Positions 1-9,802 of a stretch of 10,046 nt of DNA are shown in pieces; the stretch's first letter is position 1, and each line of letters begins with the position of its first letter. Origin of the DNA: CAXSEF01 sp964236585 (lineage in GTDB: Bacteria > Pseudomonadota > Alphaproteobacteria > Acetobacterales > Acetobacteraceae); assembly GCA_964236585.1 (NCBI GenBank), contig CAXSFE010000122.1, forward strand, positions 1 to 10,046, read 5' to 3'. A model generated the notes under the pieces. The model was not told the origin of the DNA. It made no database searches and saw nothing but the letters and a program-made list of their open reading frames with translations. The translations under genes and the position numbers were made by a program.

Positions 1-1097
1 CCCCCCGACGCCCCGCCTTCGCCCAACGAGTCCGCCCGCGCCGCCGCCGGCACGGCCAGCCCGCCGAACGCGCCCCCCACCGGCCCGCCGCTGTCCAGCC
101 CGAGCCGCTGCGAGATCGTGCGGAACCCCATCGCGTCGAGATACGTCGACAGCCTGTCCCGATCGAACGGCACGCACCGCAGCGCGTCGAGCGGCAGCGG
201 CAGCGGCACGCTGTCGCACAGCAGGACGAGCTGCCGCGACAGCCGCGCCGCCTCCGCGTGCTCGATCAGCGCGTCCCGCCGCTTGCTCGCCTTCATCGAG
301 GGCGCCGCCGCCAGCACCCCCTCCAGGTCGCCGAACTCCGCGACCAGCTGCCCCGCCGTCTTCGGCCCGATCCCCGGCACCCCCGGCACGTTGTCGACGG
401 AATCCCCCATCAGCGCCTGCACCTCGACCACCTTGGACGGCGGCACGCCGAAGCGCTCCATCACCTCCGCCGGCCCGATCGGCTTCTGCTTGATCGGGTC
501 GAGCATCTCCACCCGCTCGCCCACCAGCTGCATCAGGTCCTTGTCCGACGAGACGATCGTCATCCGCCCCCCCGCCTCCACGGTGGCGCGCGCATAGGAC
601 GCGATCAGGTCGTCCGCCTCCCAGTCGTCCAGCTCGACCGACGCCACCCCGAACGCCGCCGTCGCCTCGCGCACCAGCGCGAACTGCGGCCGCAGCTCGT
701 CCGGCGGCTCCGGCCGGTGCGCCTTGTACTCGCCGTACAGCCGGTTGCGGAACGTCAGCCGTCCCGCGTCGAAGATCACCGCCAGATGCGTGCCGACATG
801 GTCGCGCATCATCCGCGCCATCATGTTGGTGAACCCGTACACCGCGTTCACCGGCGTCCCGTCCGCCCGCGTCATCGGCGGCAGCGCATGGAACGCGCGG
901 AAGATGAACCCCGACCCGTCCACCACCACCAGGTGGAACGCCGCCGCCCCCGCCGACGCCCCGCCCACGGATGTCCCGACTGCCGGCGACCCGCCCTCCG
1001 ACGCCGGGCCGTCCGCCCCCGCATCCGCCGCCACCTCGGCCACGACGTCGGGCCCTGCCACACCCACGCCCGCCTCCGCCGCGTCCCGTTCCGCCAT
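1..1097 (-). CDS. polA: DNA polymerase I, N-terminal part (5'-nuclease domain), cut by window edge
   Basis: Replicative repair polymerase that removes RNA primers and fills gaps in the cytoplasm. The first 365 residues are visible and the rest lies beyond position 1. The 5'-3' exonuclease (FEN-like) domain runs from about residue 55 to 330, with the expected metal-binding acidic residues: D60 in VDGSGFIFRAF, D110 in VIFDAG, E160/D162/D163 in WEADDLIA, D185/D187 in SSDKDLMQLV, and D232/D235 in MGDSVDNVPG. The helix-hairpin-helix GVPGIGPKTA follows at 239-248. The linker to the next domain (about 337-365) is rich in Gly and Ala. The start is uncertain: the ATG at 1097 gives 54 low-complexity residues before the domain, while in-frame GTG codons at 1127 and 1187 would add more. 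None has a clear Shine-Dalgarno. It lies 91 bp downstream of the zinc-finger gene on the same strand and is probably co-transcribed with it. The family assignment is secure. Confidence 0.96.
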   Translation of the reverse strand, partial: MAERDAAEAGVGVAGPDVVAEVAADAGADGPASEGGSPAVGTSVGGASAGAAAFHLVVVDGSGFIFRAFHALPPMTRADGTPVNAVYGFTNMMARMMRDHVGTHLAVIFDAGRLTFRNRLYGEYKAHRPEPPDELRPQFALVREATAAFGVASVELDDWEADDLIASYARATVEAGGRMTIVSSDKDLMQLVGERVEMLDPIKQKPIGPAEVMERFGVPPSKVVEVQALMGDSVDNVPGVPGIGPKTAGQLVAEFGDLEGVLAAAPSMKASKRRDALIEHAEAARLSRQLVLLCDSVPLPLPLDALRCVPFDRDRLSTYLDAMGFRTISQRLGLDSGGPVGGAFGGLAVPAAARADSLGEGGASG

Positions 1098-1188
1098 GCC
1101 GAGGCCGGTGCCGTCCACCTCGGTCACGTCCGCGCCACCCCCGGCCGCCGCCGGCCGGGGCGCAAACAGGTCGCCGTTGCGCGCCACC

Positions 1189-1395
1189 TCAGTGCCCGCC
1201 CGCAACCCCGCCCGCCTGCAGCACGTACACCCGCGAGCAGTACGGGCAGAACGTCTGCTCGTGCACGATGCGCAGCCACACGCGCGGGTGGCCGAGCGGC
1301 CCGACGCCCCCGTCGCAGGCCACCACGCGGCTGTCCACGACGAACTGCTCGGTCGTGCCGACATCGGGGGTCGGGCTGGAATCGCCGAACGCCAT
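1189..1395 (-). CDS. zf-CHCC zinc-finger domain protein (NDUFS6-like)
   Basis: Small zinc-binding protein of 68 residues. The diagnostic CHCC set is present: C27 in VACDGG, H36 in LGHPRVWL, and C50/C53 in CPYCSRVYVL. This matches the bacterial zf-CHCC family (PF10276 type), homologous to the zinc-binding part of mitochondrial complex I subunit NDUFS6. In alphaproteobacteria these are short stand-alone proteins of about this length, so the gene appears complete. A role in complex I assembly is inferred from homology and not shown here. The ATG at 1395 follows a purine-rich GAGAGAGAG stretch that may serve as ribosome binding site. Its start is only 49 bp from the divergent hydrolase start, so the two promoters must overlap or share this gap. 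polA follows on the same strand. Confidence 0.9.
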   Translation of the reverse strand: MAFGDSSPTPDVGTTEQFVVDSRVVACDGGVGPLGHPRVWLRIVHEQTFCPYCSRVYVLQAGGVAGGH

Positions 1396-1429
1396 GGGCC
1401 GCTCTCTCTCGATGGATGGGGACCCTGGT

Positions 1430-1442
1430 CGGGGCAACCCCG
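1430..1442 (+). promoter_or_regulatory. small GC stem-loop just before the hydrolase start
   Basis: CGGGG-CAA-CCCCG forms a perfect 5-bp stem with a 3-nt loop, ending two bases before the ATG at 1445. It occupies the place where a Shine-Dalgarno would be expected. It may lower initiation at 1445, or it may indicate that translation begins further in. A regulatory role is only inferred. Confidence 0.25.
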
Positions 1443-1444
1443 CG

Positions 1445-2653
1445 ATGATACGCCTGGAGGCCGTGCTGACAACTCCGCCCCGCCCGCGCGCCCCAGGCCA
1501 CCGCGCCGCATGCCTCGCCGCCGCGCTCCTGCTCGCCGCCTGCGCGGCCGGCCCCGGCGCCCCCGTCGTTGGCGCCCCAGTCCTTGGCGCCCCCGCCCTC
1601 TCAGCCTCGCCCGCCAGGCCCGCCCCCCTCGCCGCAACCCCGCCAGGCCCCGCCGCCGCGTTCCCCGCCCCCGACCTGTCGCTCGCCATGCCCGACGGCA
1701 CCGCCCTGCCCGCCCGCGCCTGGCTGCCGCCCCCCGGCACCCCCACCCGCCGCGTCATCCTCGCCCTGCACGGCTTCAACGACAGCCGCGACGCCTGGGC
1801 GATCCCTGCCCCCGCGCTGGCCGCCGCTGGCAACGCCGTGATCGCCCCCGACCAGCGCGGCTTCGGCGCCACCCCCACCCGCGGCCGCTGGCCCGGCGCC
1901 GACGCCCTGGTCGCCGACGCCCGCGCCTGTGTCCGCGCCCTGCACGCCCGCTTCCCCGGCCTCCCGCTCGCCGTGATGGGCGAGAGCATGGGCGGCGCCG
2001 TCGCCCTCCTCCTCGCCGCCTCCCCCGCTGGCGCCTCCCCCGCCGCAACCCCCGACGACGCGGTCGACGCCACCGTCCTCCTCGCCCCCGCCGTCTGGGA
2101 CCGCGCCGAGCTGGGCCCGGTGCTCACCGCAGCGCTCTGGGCCGCCGCCACGATCGCCCCCGCCCACGAGGTCACCGGCCGCGAGCTCCCCCTGCGCGTC
2201 GTCGCCACCGACAACCGCGACGCGCTCCTCGCCCTGATCCACGACCCCCTCACCGTCCACGCCACCCGCCTCGACGTGCTGCACGGCCTCGTCGACCTCA
2301 TGGACCGCGCCGCCACCGCCGCCCCGCACGCCCGCGGCCCCCTGCTGATCCTCGACGGCGGCCGAGACCGCATCGTGCCGCCCGCCGCCACCGCCGCCAC
2401 CTGGGCCGCCCTGCCCGCCGCCGCGCGCCACGGCTTCTACCCCGGCGGCTACCACCTCCTGCTGCGCGACCGCGACCGCGCCCTGCCCACCGCCGACCTC
2501 GCCGCCTGGCTCGACGACCCCGACCGCTGGCTCCCCTCCGGCGCCGACGCCGCGGCCGCCGCCTGGACCGCCAGCCACGACTGGACCGACAGCCCGGCGC
2601 CCTGGGTGCCGGGCAACCTCGACACGCTCGCGGGCAGCGATGCGCCGCCGTAA
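1445..2653 (+). CDS. putative lipoprotein alpha/beta hydrolase (lysophospholipase / monoacylglycerol lipase-like)
   Basis: Predicted serine hydrolase of 402 residues, exported and lipid-anchored. The N-terminus has basic residues, a hydrophobic run at about 21-32 and a lipobox LAAC with Cys33. About 40 Pro/Ala-rich linker residues follow, then the hydrolase domain from about 76. The catalytic triad is visible: Ser181 in GESMGG, Asp308 in GGRDRIVPP and His337 in GGYHLLLRD. HGFNDSRDAW (109-118) is the oxyanion-hole loop. The pattern fits the hydrolase_4/S33-like monoacylglycerol lipase group; the substrate cannot be told. The start is uncertain: the ATG at 1445 lacks a clear Shine-Dalgarno and has a hairpin before it. 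An in-frame GTG at 1463 has GGAGG only two bases upstream, and CTG at 1466 has better spacing. All three keep the signal peptide. It is divergent from the zinc-finger gene and followed within 4 bp by a palindromic element. Confidence 0.88.
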   Translation: MIRLEAVLTTPPRPRAPGHRAACLAAALLLAACAAGPGAPVVGAPVLGAPALSASPARPAPLAATPPGPAAAFPAPDLSLAMPDGTALPARAWLPPPGTPTRRVILALHGFNDSRDAWAIPAPALAAAGNAVIAPDQRGFGATPTRGRWPGADALVADARACVRALHARFPGLPLAVMGESMGGAVALLLAASPAGASPAATPDDAVDATVLLAPAVWDRAELGPVLTAALWAAATIAPAHEVTGRELPLRVVATDNRDALLALIHDPLTVHATRLDVLHGLVDLMDRAATAAPHARGPLLILDGGRDRIVPPAATAATWAALPAAARHGFYPGGYHLLLRDRDRALPTADLAAWLDDPDRWLPSGADAAAAAWTASHDWTDSPAPWVPGNLDTLAGSDAPP

Positions 2654-2656
2654 AGC

Positions 2657-2798
2657 GAAGCAAGGTTGGGCTCTGCCCAAACCCGCAAAGGGTCCGAGGA
2701 CCCTTTGATCCCTTGACTGAAGGGAAGCCATCCAAGGGGCTTCCCTTGGCGGGGTCCCCGCTTCCAAGACATGGGGGCAGAGCCCCTGGCCTTGCTTC
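2657..2798. repeat. composite palindromic intergenic element, copy 1
   Basis: A 142-bp element with perfect 9-bp inverted ends (GAAGCAAGG at 2657-2665, CCTTGCTTC at 2790-2798). Between them lie five successive stem-loops: TTGGGC-TCT-GCCCAA (2666-2680), AAAGGGTCC-GA-GGACCCTTT (2687-2706), CCCTT/AAGGG (2710-2724), CCAAGGG-GCTT-CCCTTGG (2732-2749) and GGGGC-AGA-GCCCC (2774-2786). Positions 2681-2718 are identical to 4810-4847 in copy 2. It lies between the hydrolase and the tRNA. No T-tract follows, so a classical terminator is not evident. No ORF within it looks real. Confidence 0.85.
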
Positions 2799-2854
2799 CT
2801 TCAGGCCCCCCAGGGCTGGCGCGACCCCCTGGATCGCGCTAGACCGATCTCCAA

Positions 2855-2931
<77 letters not shown>

Positions 2932-2939
2932 TCTCCCCC

Positions 2940-3878
2940 TCAGCTCGTCGGCGCTCCCTCGCCCGGCACCGGCGCCTGCGGCAGCGGGATGAACTCCGTC
3001 TCGTCTCCCGGCACGCGCGCGAACTGCCCTGCCCGCCACTCCGCCTTCGCCTGCTCGATCCGCTCGCGCGACGACGACACGAAATTCCAGAACAGGAACC
3101 GCGGCCCGTCCATCACCGCGCCGCCCAGCAGCAGCAGCCGCGCCCCCGCCCGCCCCGCCCGCAGCGACACCGCGTCGCCCGCCCGGAACAGCAGCATCCG
3201 CCCCGCCTCGAACACCACCCCGGCGACCTCCACCGAGCCCTCCACCACATACGCCCCGCGCTCCTCGTGCCCGTCCGGCATCGGCAGCGCCGCGCCGGCC
3301 TGCAGCACCGCGTCCGCGTAGAACAGCTCGGACGGCGTGCGCACCGGCGCGCGCAGCCCCCACCCCGTCCCCGCCACCAGGCGCAGCCGCGCGCCCCCGT
3401 CCTCGATCACCGGCAGCTCCCCAGCCCCGTGGTGCACGAACCCCGGCGCGTCCTCCTCGTGTCCCTTCGGCAGCGCCACCCACGACTGGATGCCCGACAG
3501 CCGGTTCGCGTGCACCCGCGACGGCACCGCCGTGCGCTCGGAATGCGTGATCCCCCGCCCCGCCGTCATCCAGTTCACGTCGCCCGGCTCGATCGACTGG
3601 TCCGTGCCCAGGCTGTCGCGGTGATGGATCGCGCCCTCGAACAGATACGTCACGGTCGACAGCCCGATGTGCGGGTGCGGCCGCACGTCGAGCCCCTTGC
3701 CCGTCAGGAACTCCCCCGGCCCGATCTGGTCGAAGAAGATGAACGGCCCGACCATCTGCCGCTCCGTCGCCGGCAGCGCCCTGCGCACCTCGAACCCTCC
3801 GATGTCGTGCGCGCGCGGCAGGATGACCTGCTCCAGGCAGGTCGGCATGGCGCCCGTGGGATCGGCCTCGACGCTCAT
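2940..3878 (-). CDS. pirin family protein
   Basis: Bicupin, iron-binding protein of 312 residues, a full-length member of the pirin family. The metal-site residues are all present: His68 and His70 in RPHPHIG, His112 and Glu114 in GITHSERT. The N-terminal cupin covers roughly 30-130 and the C-terminal pirin_C cupin roughly 185-290, ending with the typical FWNFVSSSRERI stretch. Bacterial pirins have been described as quercetin dioxygenases, redox-sensing cofactors or regulators of central metabolism, and the sequence does not decide among these. The ATG at 3878 is chosen because AGGAG lies eight bases upstream. It converges on tRNA-Arg, with the stop only eight bases from the tRNA end, so transcripts could overlap. 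It is divergent from the small lipoprotein gene, 291 bp away. Confidence 0.95.
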   Translation of the reverse strand: MSVEADPTGAMPTCLEQVILPRAHDIGGFEVRRALPATERQMVGPFIFFDQIGPGEFLTGKGLDVRPHPHIGLSTVTYLFEGAIHHRDSLGTDQSIEPGDVNWMTAGRGITHSERTAVPSRVHANRLSGIQSWVALPKGHEEDAPGFVHHGAGELPVIEDGGARLRLVAGTGWGLRAPVRTPSELFYADAVLQAGAALPMPDGHEERGAYVVEGSVEVAGVVFEAGRMLLFRAGDAVSLRAGRAGARLLLLGGAVMDGPRFLFWNFVSSSRERIEQAKAEWRAGQFARVPGDETEFIPLPQAPVPGEGAPTS

Positions 3879-3886
3879 CGTGCATG

Positions 3887-3891
3887 CTCCT
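3887..3891 (-). promoter_or_regulatory. ribosome binding site of the pirin gene
   Basis: AGGAG on the minus strand, eight bases before the ATG at 3878. It supports that start over the overlapping out-of-frame ATG at 3885. Confidence 0.75.
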
Positions 3892-4158
3892 GATCCGGGT
3901 GGATGCGCCGGCACCGGCCCGCCGCGGCAGGCCCGCTCACCCGCAGCGCGGGGCGCGGGTCGCCCGCCGGCACCGGGCGGCGCGGCGTCGGATCTGGCGT
4001 CGGCCCCGGACCGGGGCGCTCGCCCGCGTGCCGGGAGAATGCCCTCCCCGGGCGGCATGCGCCACCATGTCCCGTCGCATCCGATCGGAACACCGCAGCC
4101 AGCTCAACCGCACCCTGGGCGGCGTCGCCCTCCGGCCTCGACAAGGCCCAACTCCGAC
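3892..4158. other. intergenic region between divergent pirin and lipoprotein genes
   Basis: Together with the flanking ribosome binding sites, this is a 291-bp gap that must hold both promoters. It is very G/C-rich. Open reading frames run through it, but none has a convincing start, codon pattern or recognisable product. I could not identify promoter boxes or an operator. Confidence 0.5.
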
Positions 4159-4169
4159 AAGGAACCACC

Positions 4170-4370
4170 ATGCCGGCCCCGCCAGCCCTCCCGCTGCTCG
4201 CCGCCCTGCTCGCCCTCGCCGCCTGCAGCGCCCGCCAGACCGCCGCCAACCAGGCCGAGGCCACCTGCCGCGTCCAGGCGATCAGCGACACCTCCGAGCT
4301 GCCCGGCGTCGTGGCCGACACCGCCCGCGACCGCATGGTCCGCCACTGCCTCGCGAACCGCGCCCCCTGA
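4170..4370 (+). CDS. small putative lipoprotein, 66 residues
   Basis: Short predicted lipoprotein of unknown function. A hydrophobic segment (about residues 6-18) ends in the lipobox LAAC, with Cys19 as acylated residue. The mature part of about 47 residues is hydrophilic and contains two more cysteines (Cys33 and Cys60) that could form a disulfide in the periplasm. The start is supported by AAGGA at 4159-4163, six bases before the ATG. A GC-rich stem-loop lies seven bases after the stop. I do not recognise the family. Its third-position G/C is as high as that of its neighbours, which supports it being real. Confidence 0.68.
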   Translation: MPAPPALPLLAALLALAACSARQTAANQAEATCRVQAISDTSELPGVVADTARDRMVRHCLANRAP

Positions 4371-4376
4371 GCCCTG

Positions 4377-4397
4377 CGTGTCCCGCGACGGGACGCG
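4377..4397 (+). terminator. possible stem-loop terminator after the small lipoprotein gene
   Basis: CGTGTCCCG-CGA-CGGGACGCG forms a 9-bp stem (one G-U pair in RNA) with a 3-nt loop, seven bases after the stop at 4370. No T-run follows, so it may be an imperfect terminator or an RNA 3'-end stabiliser. Confidence 0.35.
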
Positions 4398-4510
4398 CCC
4401 GGCACGACGCGACACGCGACCCGGGCTTGCGCTCCCGCCGCCCCGCGCCACCTCCGGTACAAGTCCAGGAACGACCTGCAACACGACCCAACGAAGGTGC
4501 GGCAGACATC

Positions 4511-4777
4511 ATGACCCGGTTCGAGCAGCTCGCTCTCGACGAAGCGCTTGGCATCGCCATGGCCAGCCAGATCATGACCGCCTCCCTCCTGCTCCACGTC
4601 GCCGAACGCGACCCGTCCGCCATCCCGGCGCTGCGGGAAACCCTGGACGCCCACGCCCGCATCCTCGACGGCCCGCACGCCGCAAGCTGCTACAGCCGCG
4701 CCGCCATCGGCCTCGCGCGAAGCCTGCTGGCCTCGCGCGTGCAGTCCCTCGCCGCCATCGAGCAGGAAGCGACCTAG
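4511..4777 (+). CDS. hypothetical small protein, 88 residues
   Basis: I do not recognise this protein. It begins MTRFEQLALDEALGIAMASQ and appears entirely alpha-helical, with alternating charged and hydrophobic residues, no signal peptide and no clear membrane segment. The stretch at about 13-30 (GIAMASQ to LLLHVAE) is moderately hydrophobic. There is a single cysteine (in ASCYSRAA). The ATG at 4511 is preceded by GAAGG at 4493-4497, a spacing of 13, so the binding site is poor and an internal ATG is possible. It is separated from the lipoprotein gene by 140 bp with no gene. A palindromic element begins six bases after its stop. Support is the start position, high third-position G/C and a sensible amino-acid composition. 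Confidence 0.62.
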   Translation: MTRFEQLALDEALGIAMASQIMTASLLLHVAERDPSAIPALRETLDAHARILDGPHAASCYSRAAIGLARSLLASRVQSLAAIEQEAT

Positions 4778-4783
4778 CCTCCA

Positions 4784-4913
4784 GGCAAGCAAGGCCGGGC
4801 TCTGCCCAGACCCGCAAAGGGTCCGAGGACCCTTTGATCCCTTGACTTAAGGACGGCGATCCAAGGGCCCAGCCCTTGGCGGAGTTTGAGGCAGAGCCTC
4901 AACCTTCCTTGCC
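4784..4913. repeat. composite palindromic intergenic element, copy 2
   Basis: A 130-bp element with 11-bp inverted ends, one mismatch (GGCAAGCAAGG at 4784-4794, CCTTCCTTGCC at 4903-4913). Five stem-loops follow each other: GGGC-TCT-GCCC (4797-4807), AAAGGGTCC-GA-GGACCCTTT (4816-4835), CCTT/AAGG (4840-4852), CCAAGGG-CCCAG-CCCTTGG (4861-4879) and TTGAGGC-AGA-GCCTCAA (4886-4902). The left half is nearly identical to copy 1. The right end matches the left end of copy 3 in inverted orientation. It ends 18 bp before the histidine kinase ATG, so it could sit in that gene's promoter or 5' leader. Confidence 0.85.
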
Positions 4914-4931
4914 TTTCCCCGCATCCGCGGT

Positions 4932-8158
<3,227 letters not shown>

Positions 8159-8162
<4 letters not shown>

Positions 8163-8215
8163 ACCCTTCGCCCTCCCGCGGGTTGAGCCCCTGCCCGCAT
8201 GAAGGACCGACGTGA
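8159..8215 (+). other. 18-codon micro-ORF bridging kinase and response regulator
   Basis: An ATG overlaps the kinase stop (ATGA, 8159-8162). The frame runs 18 codons to a TGA whose last base is the A of the response-regulator ATG (TGATG, 8213-8217). The peptide (MNPSPSRGLSPCPHEGPT) resembles no family I know. It may be chance, or a leader coupling translation of the two genes. The AAGGA binding site of the next gene lies inside it. Confidence 0.2.
8202..8206 (+). promoter_or_regulatory. ribosome binding site of the response regulator
   Basis: AAGGA lies eight bases before the ATG at 8215 and five before the GTG at 8212. Both starts are possible. The ATG has the more usual spacing and gives the usual N-terminus of this family. 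Confidence 0.6.
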
Positions 8216-8580
8216 TGCGCCTGCTGCTTGTCGAGGACCACGAGGAGATCTGGGACTTCCTGTCCCGCCGCCTGACCCGGCGCGGCTACGAGGTCAGCGT
8301 CGCCACCGACGGCGAGGCCGGCCTGCTCAAGGCGCAGACCGAGCACCCCGACGTCATGCTGCTCGACATGAACCTGCCGCTGATGGACGGCTGGACCGTG
8401 GCCCGCGCGCTGAAGGCGTCCGACGCCACCAAGGCCATCCCGATCATCGCGCTCACCGCCCACGCCATGTCCGGCGACAAGGAGAAGGCGCTGGAGGCCG
8501 GCTGCGACGACTACCACGCCAAGCCCGTCGACTTCTCCCGCCTGCTCACCCAGATCGACGCCCTGTCCGCCGCCACCTGA
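8215..8580 (+). CDS. single-domain response regulator (DivK/CheY-like receiver)
   Basis: Stand-alone receiver of 121 residues, the whole protein being one REC domain. The acidic pocket E8/D9, phospho-acceptor Asp51 in LLDMNLPLMDGW, Thr81 in ALTAHAM and Lys103 in HAKPVD are all present. The IPIIALTAHAMSGDKEKA stretch is typical of DivK-like lone receivers and of receivers attached to hybrid kinases. No output domain is present, so it must act by protein contact or as a phosphate shuttle or sink. Position 52 bp after the kinase stop suggests that kinase as its partner; this is inference. The start could instead be the GTG at 8212, adding one residue. The DUF2721 gene follows after 18 bp, which suggests one operon. 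Confidence 0.94.
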   Translation: MRLLLVEDHEEIWDFLSRRLTRRGYEVSVATDGEAGLLKAQTEHPDVMLLDMNLPLMDGWTVARALKASDATKAIPIIALTAHAMSGDKEKALEAGCDDYHAKPVDFSRLLTQIDALSAAT

Positions 8581-8598
8581 GCCGCGACCCGCCCCCCC

Positions 8599-9102
8599 AT
8601 GCTGCCCCCGACCCTGATGCCACCGACCCCGCTGCCCCCGGCCGCCGACGCCCTGGACTCCACCACCCACATCATCCAGGTCGCCCTGACCCCGGTGTTC
8701 CTGCTGTCGGGCATCGGCACGCTGCTCAACGTGTTCAACACCCGCCTCGCCCGCGTCGCCGACCACAGCGAACACGCCGCCGACCTGCTCGAGGCCGACC
8801 CCGACCGCCCCGAGGCCGCCCGCCTGCACCGCCAGCTCCGCCGCCTGCGCCACCGCACCGTGGCGCTGGACCTGTCCATCGCGCTCAGCGCCCTGGGCGG
8901 CGCCACCATCTGCGGCGCCGTCTTCGCCCTGTTCATCGGCGCCGTGCACAGCACCACCACCTCGAACATGATGCTCTCCCTGTTCGGCCTGGCGCTGGTC
9001 TTCACCATCGGCGCCCTGGCCGCCTTCGTCGCCGACACCCTGCTCGCCTGGCACGGCCTGCGCAGCGACGGGCCCCTGCCCCACGTCCGCCGCCAGCCCT
9101 AG
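8599..9102 (+). CDS. DUF2721 family membrane protein
   Basis: Predicted inner-membrane protein of 167 residues with three hydrophobic segments: about 25-48 (IIQVALTPVFLLSGIGTLLN), 92-115 and 124-150. A charged, Arg-rich cytoplasmic-looking loop lies at about 50-88. The motif running from TPVFLLSGIGTLLNVFNTRL into the RV(A)DH region is the DUF2721 hallmark. The function of the family is unknown. The Pro-rich first 15 residues are unusual, and the ATG at 8617 (residue 7) is an alternative start. Neither start has a visible Shine-Dalgarno; the bases before 8599 are nearly all C. With only 18 bp after the response regulator, translation may depend on coupling. Context suggests, but does not prove, that it belongs to the kinase/receiver operon. 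Confidence 0.88.
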   Translation: MLPPTLMPPTPLPPAADALDSTTHIIQVALTPVFLLSGIGTLLNVFNTRLARVADHSEHAADLLEADPDRPEAARLHRQLRRLRHRTVALDLSIALSALGGATICGAVFALFIGAVHSTTTSNMMLSLFGLALVFTIGALAAFVADTLLAWHGLRSDGPLPHVRRQP

Positions 9103-9232
9103 GAAGCAAGGTTGAGGCTCTGCCTCAAACTCCGCCAGGGGGAGCCCCCCTGGACCGGCCTCCCTTGAGTCATGCCGGTCTAGGGGCGGCTCGCCCCTGG
9201 CGGGTCCAGGGCAGAGCCCTGGCCTTGGCTCC
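9102..9232. repeat. composite palindromic intergenic element, copy 3
   Basis: A 131-bp element filling almost the whole gap between two convergent genes. The ends are imperfect inverted repeats (GGAAGCAAGG at 9102-9111, CCTTGGCTCC at 9223-9232, 8 of 10). Five stem-loops: TTGAGGC-TCT-GCCTCAA (9112-9128), CCAGGGGG-AGC-CCCCCTGG (9135-9153), GACCGGC/GCCGGTC (9153-9180), AGGGGCG-GCT-CGCCCCT (9182-9198) and CCAGGGC-AGA-GCCCTGG (9206-9222). The middle differs from copies 1 and 2, while the two end hairpins keep the common core. It could act as a bidirectional terminator, though no T-tract is present. Confidence 0.85.
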
Positions 9233-9802
9233 CTACAGCACCCCCACCCCCACCAGCAGCGCGTACAGCCCCCCCGCCCCACCCAGCGCCAGCCCCAACA
9301 CCAGCAGCCACCCGATCCGCGTCACCAGGAACAGCCCCGCCAGCACGATCGCGATCTGCAGCCCCCGCACCCCGCGCTCGAACCCCTCGTACAGCCCGAA
9401 CTCGTGGTCGCGCCCCCGCTCCCGCTCGTGGGCCCGCTCGGCGAGCTGCTCCATCCCGTCGTGCCCCGGCTCGGACTGCATCCGCGCCGCCTCCGAGCGC
9501 GCCCGCGCGGCAGCCCCGCCCCCCGCGCCCTGCCCGTCCAGCACCTCCGCGCCCTGCAGCAGCACCGTCCTGCGCACCGACTTCGCCTGGTACTGCGTCC
9601 ACAGGTCGCTCGCCGCCACGTGGTCCGCGAGATACGCCGTCTGCGCGTCGTTGGCGCTCATCTCCACGATCACCGCCACCGCCGCCAGCACCGCCACCAG
9701 CACCGCCGCCCGCCTGGCCATCGACGCGCCCTCGCCCTCGGCGCCATGCGCGTGCCCGTGCGCCTTCTCCAGGCTCTCCTGCGCCATCTCCACGTTGTCC
9801 AC
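9233..9802 (-). CDS. DUF4337 family membrane protein
   Basis: Predicted membrane protein of 189 residues. A His-rich N-terminus (residues 14-20) precedes a first membrane helix at about 31-47. The conserved family block follows (NDAQTAYLADHVAASDLWTQ and YQAKSVRR, 51-78). A charged helical region spans about 95-145, and two closely spaced hydrophobic helices lie at about 148-162 and 164-188. This order matches DUF4337, whose function is unknown. The GTG at 9802 is chosen as start because GGAGGG lies six bases upstream; the in-frame ATG at 9787 is the alternative. It converges on the DUF2721 gene across the third palindromic element. The reading frame stays open upstream of 9802, but the composition there is unlike this family. 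Confidence 0.87.
   Translation of the reverse strand: MDNVEMAQESLEKAHGHAHGAEGEGASMARRAAVLVAVLAAVAVIVEMSANDAQTAYLADHVAASDLWTQYQAKSVRRTVLLQGAEVLDGQGAGGGAAARARSEAARMQSEPGHDGMEQLAERAHERERGRDHEFGLYEGFERGVRGLQIAIVLAGLFLVTRIGWLLVLGLALGGAGGLYALLVGVGVL

Noticed and set aside
2657..2798. classical Rho-independent terminators in the palindromic elements
   Set aside because: Strong hairpins are present but no T-run follows on either strand, and the inverted, mosaic structure is more than a terminator needs. A termination role remains possible and is mentioned under the features.
3267..3893. plus-strand frame opposite the pirin gene
   Set aside because: Arg/His/Pro-rich complement of a clear pirin gene, without its own binding site or recognisable domain.
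4371..4510. sigma-70 type promoter before the 88-residue gene
   Set aside because: TTGCGC and TACAAG can be found but are about 25 bp apart, too far for a normal promoter.
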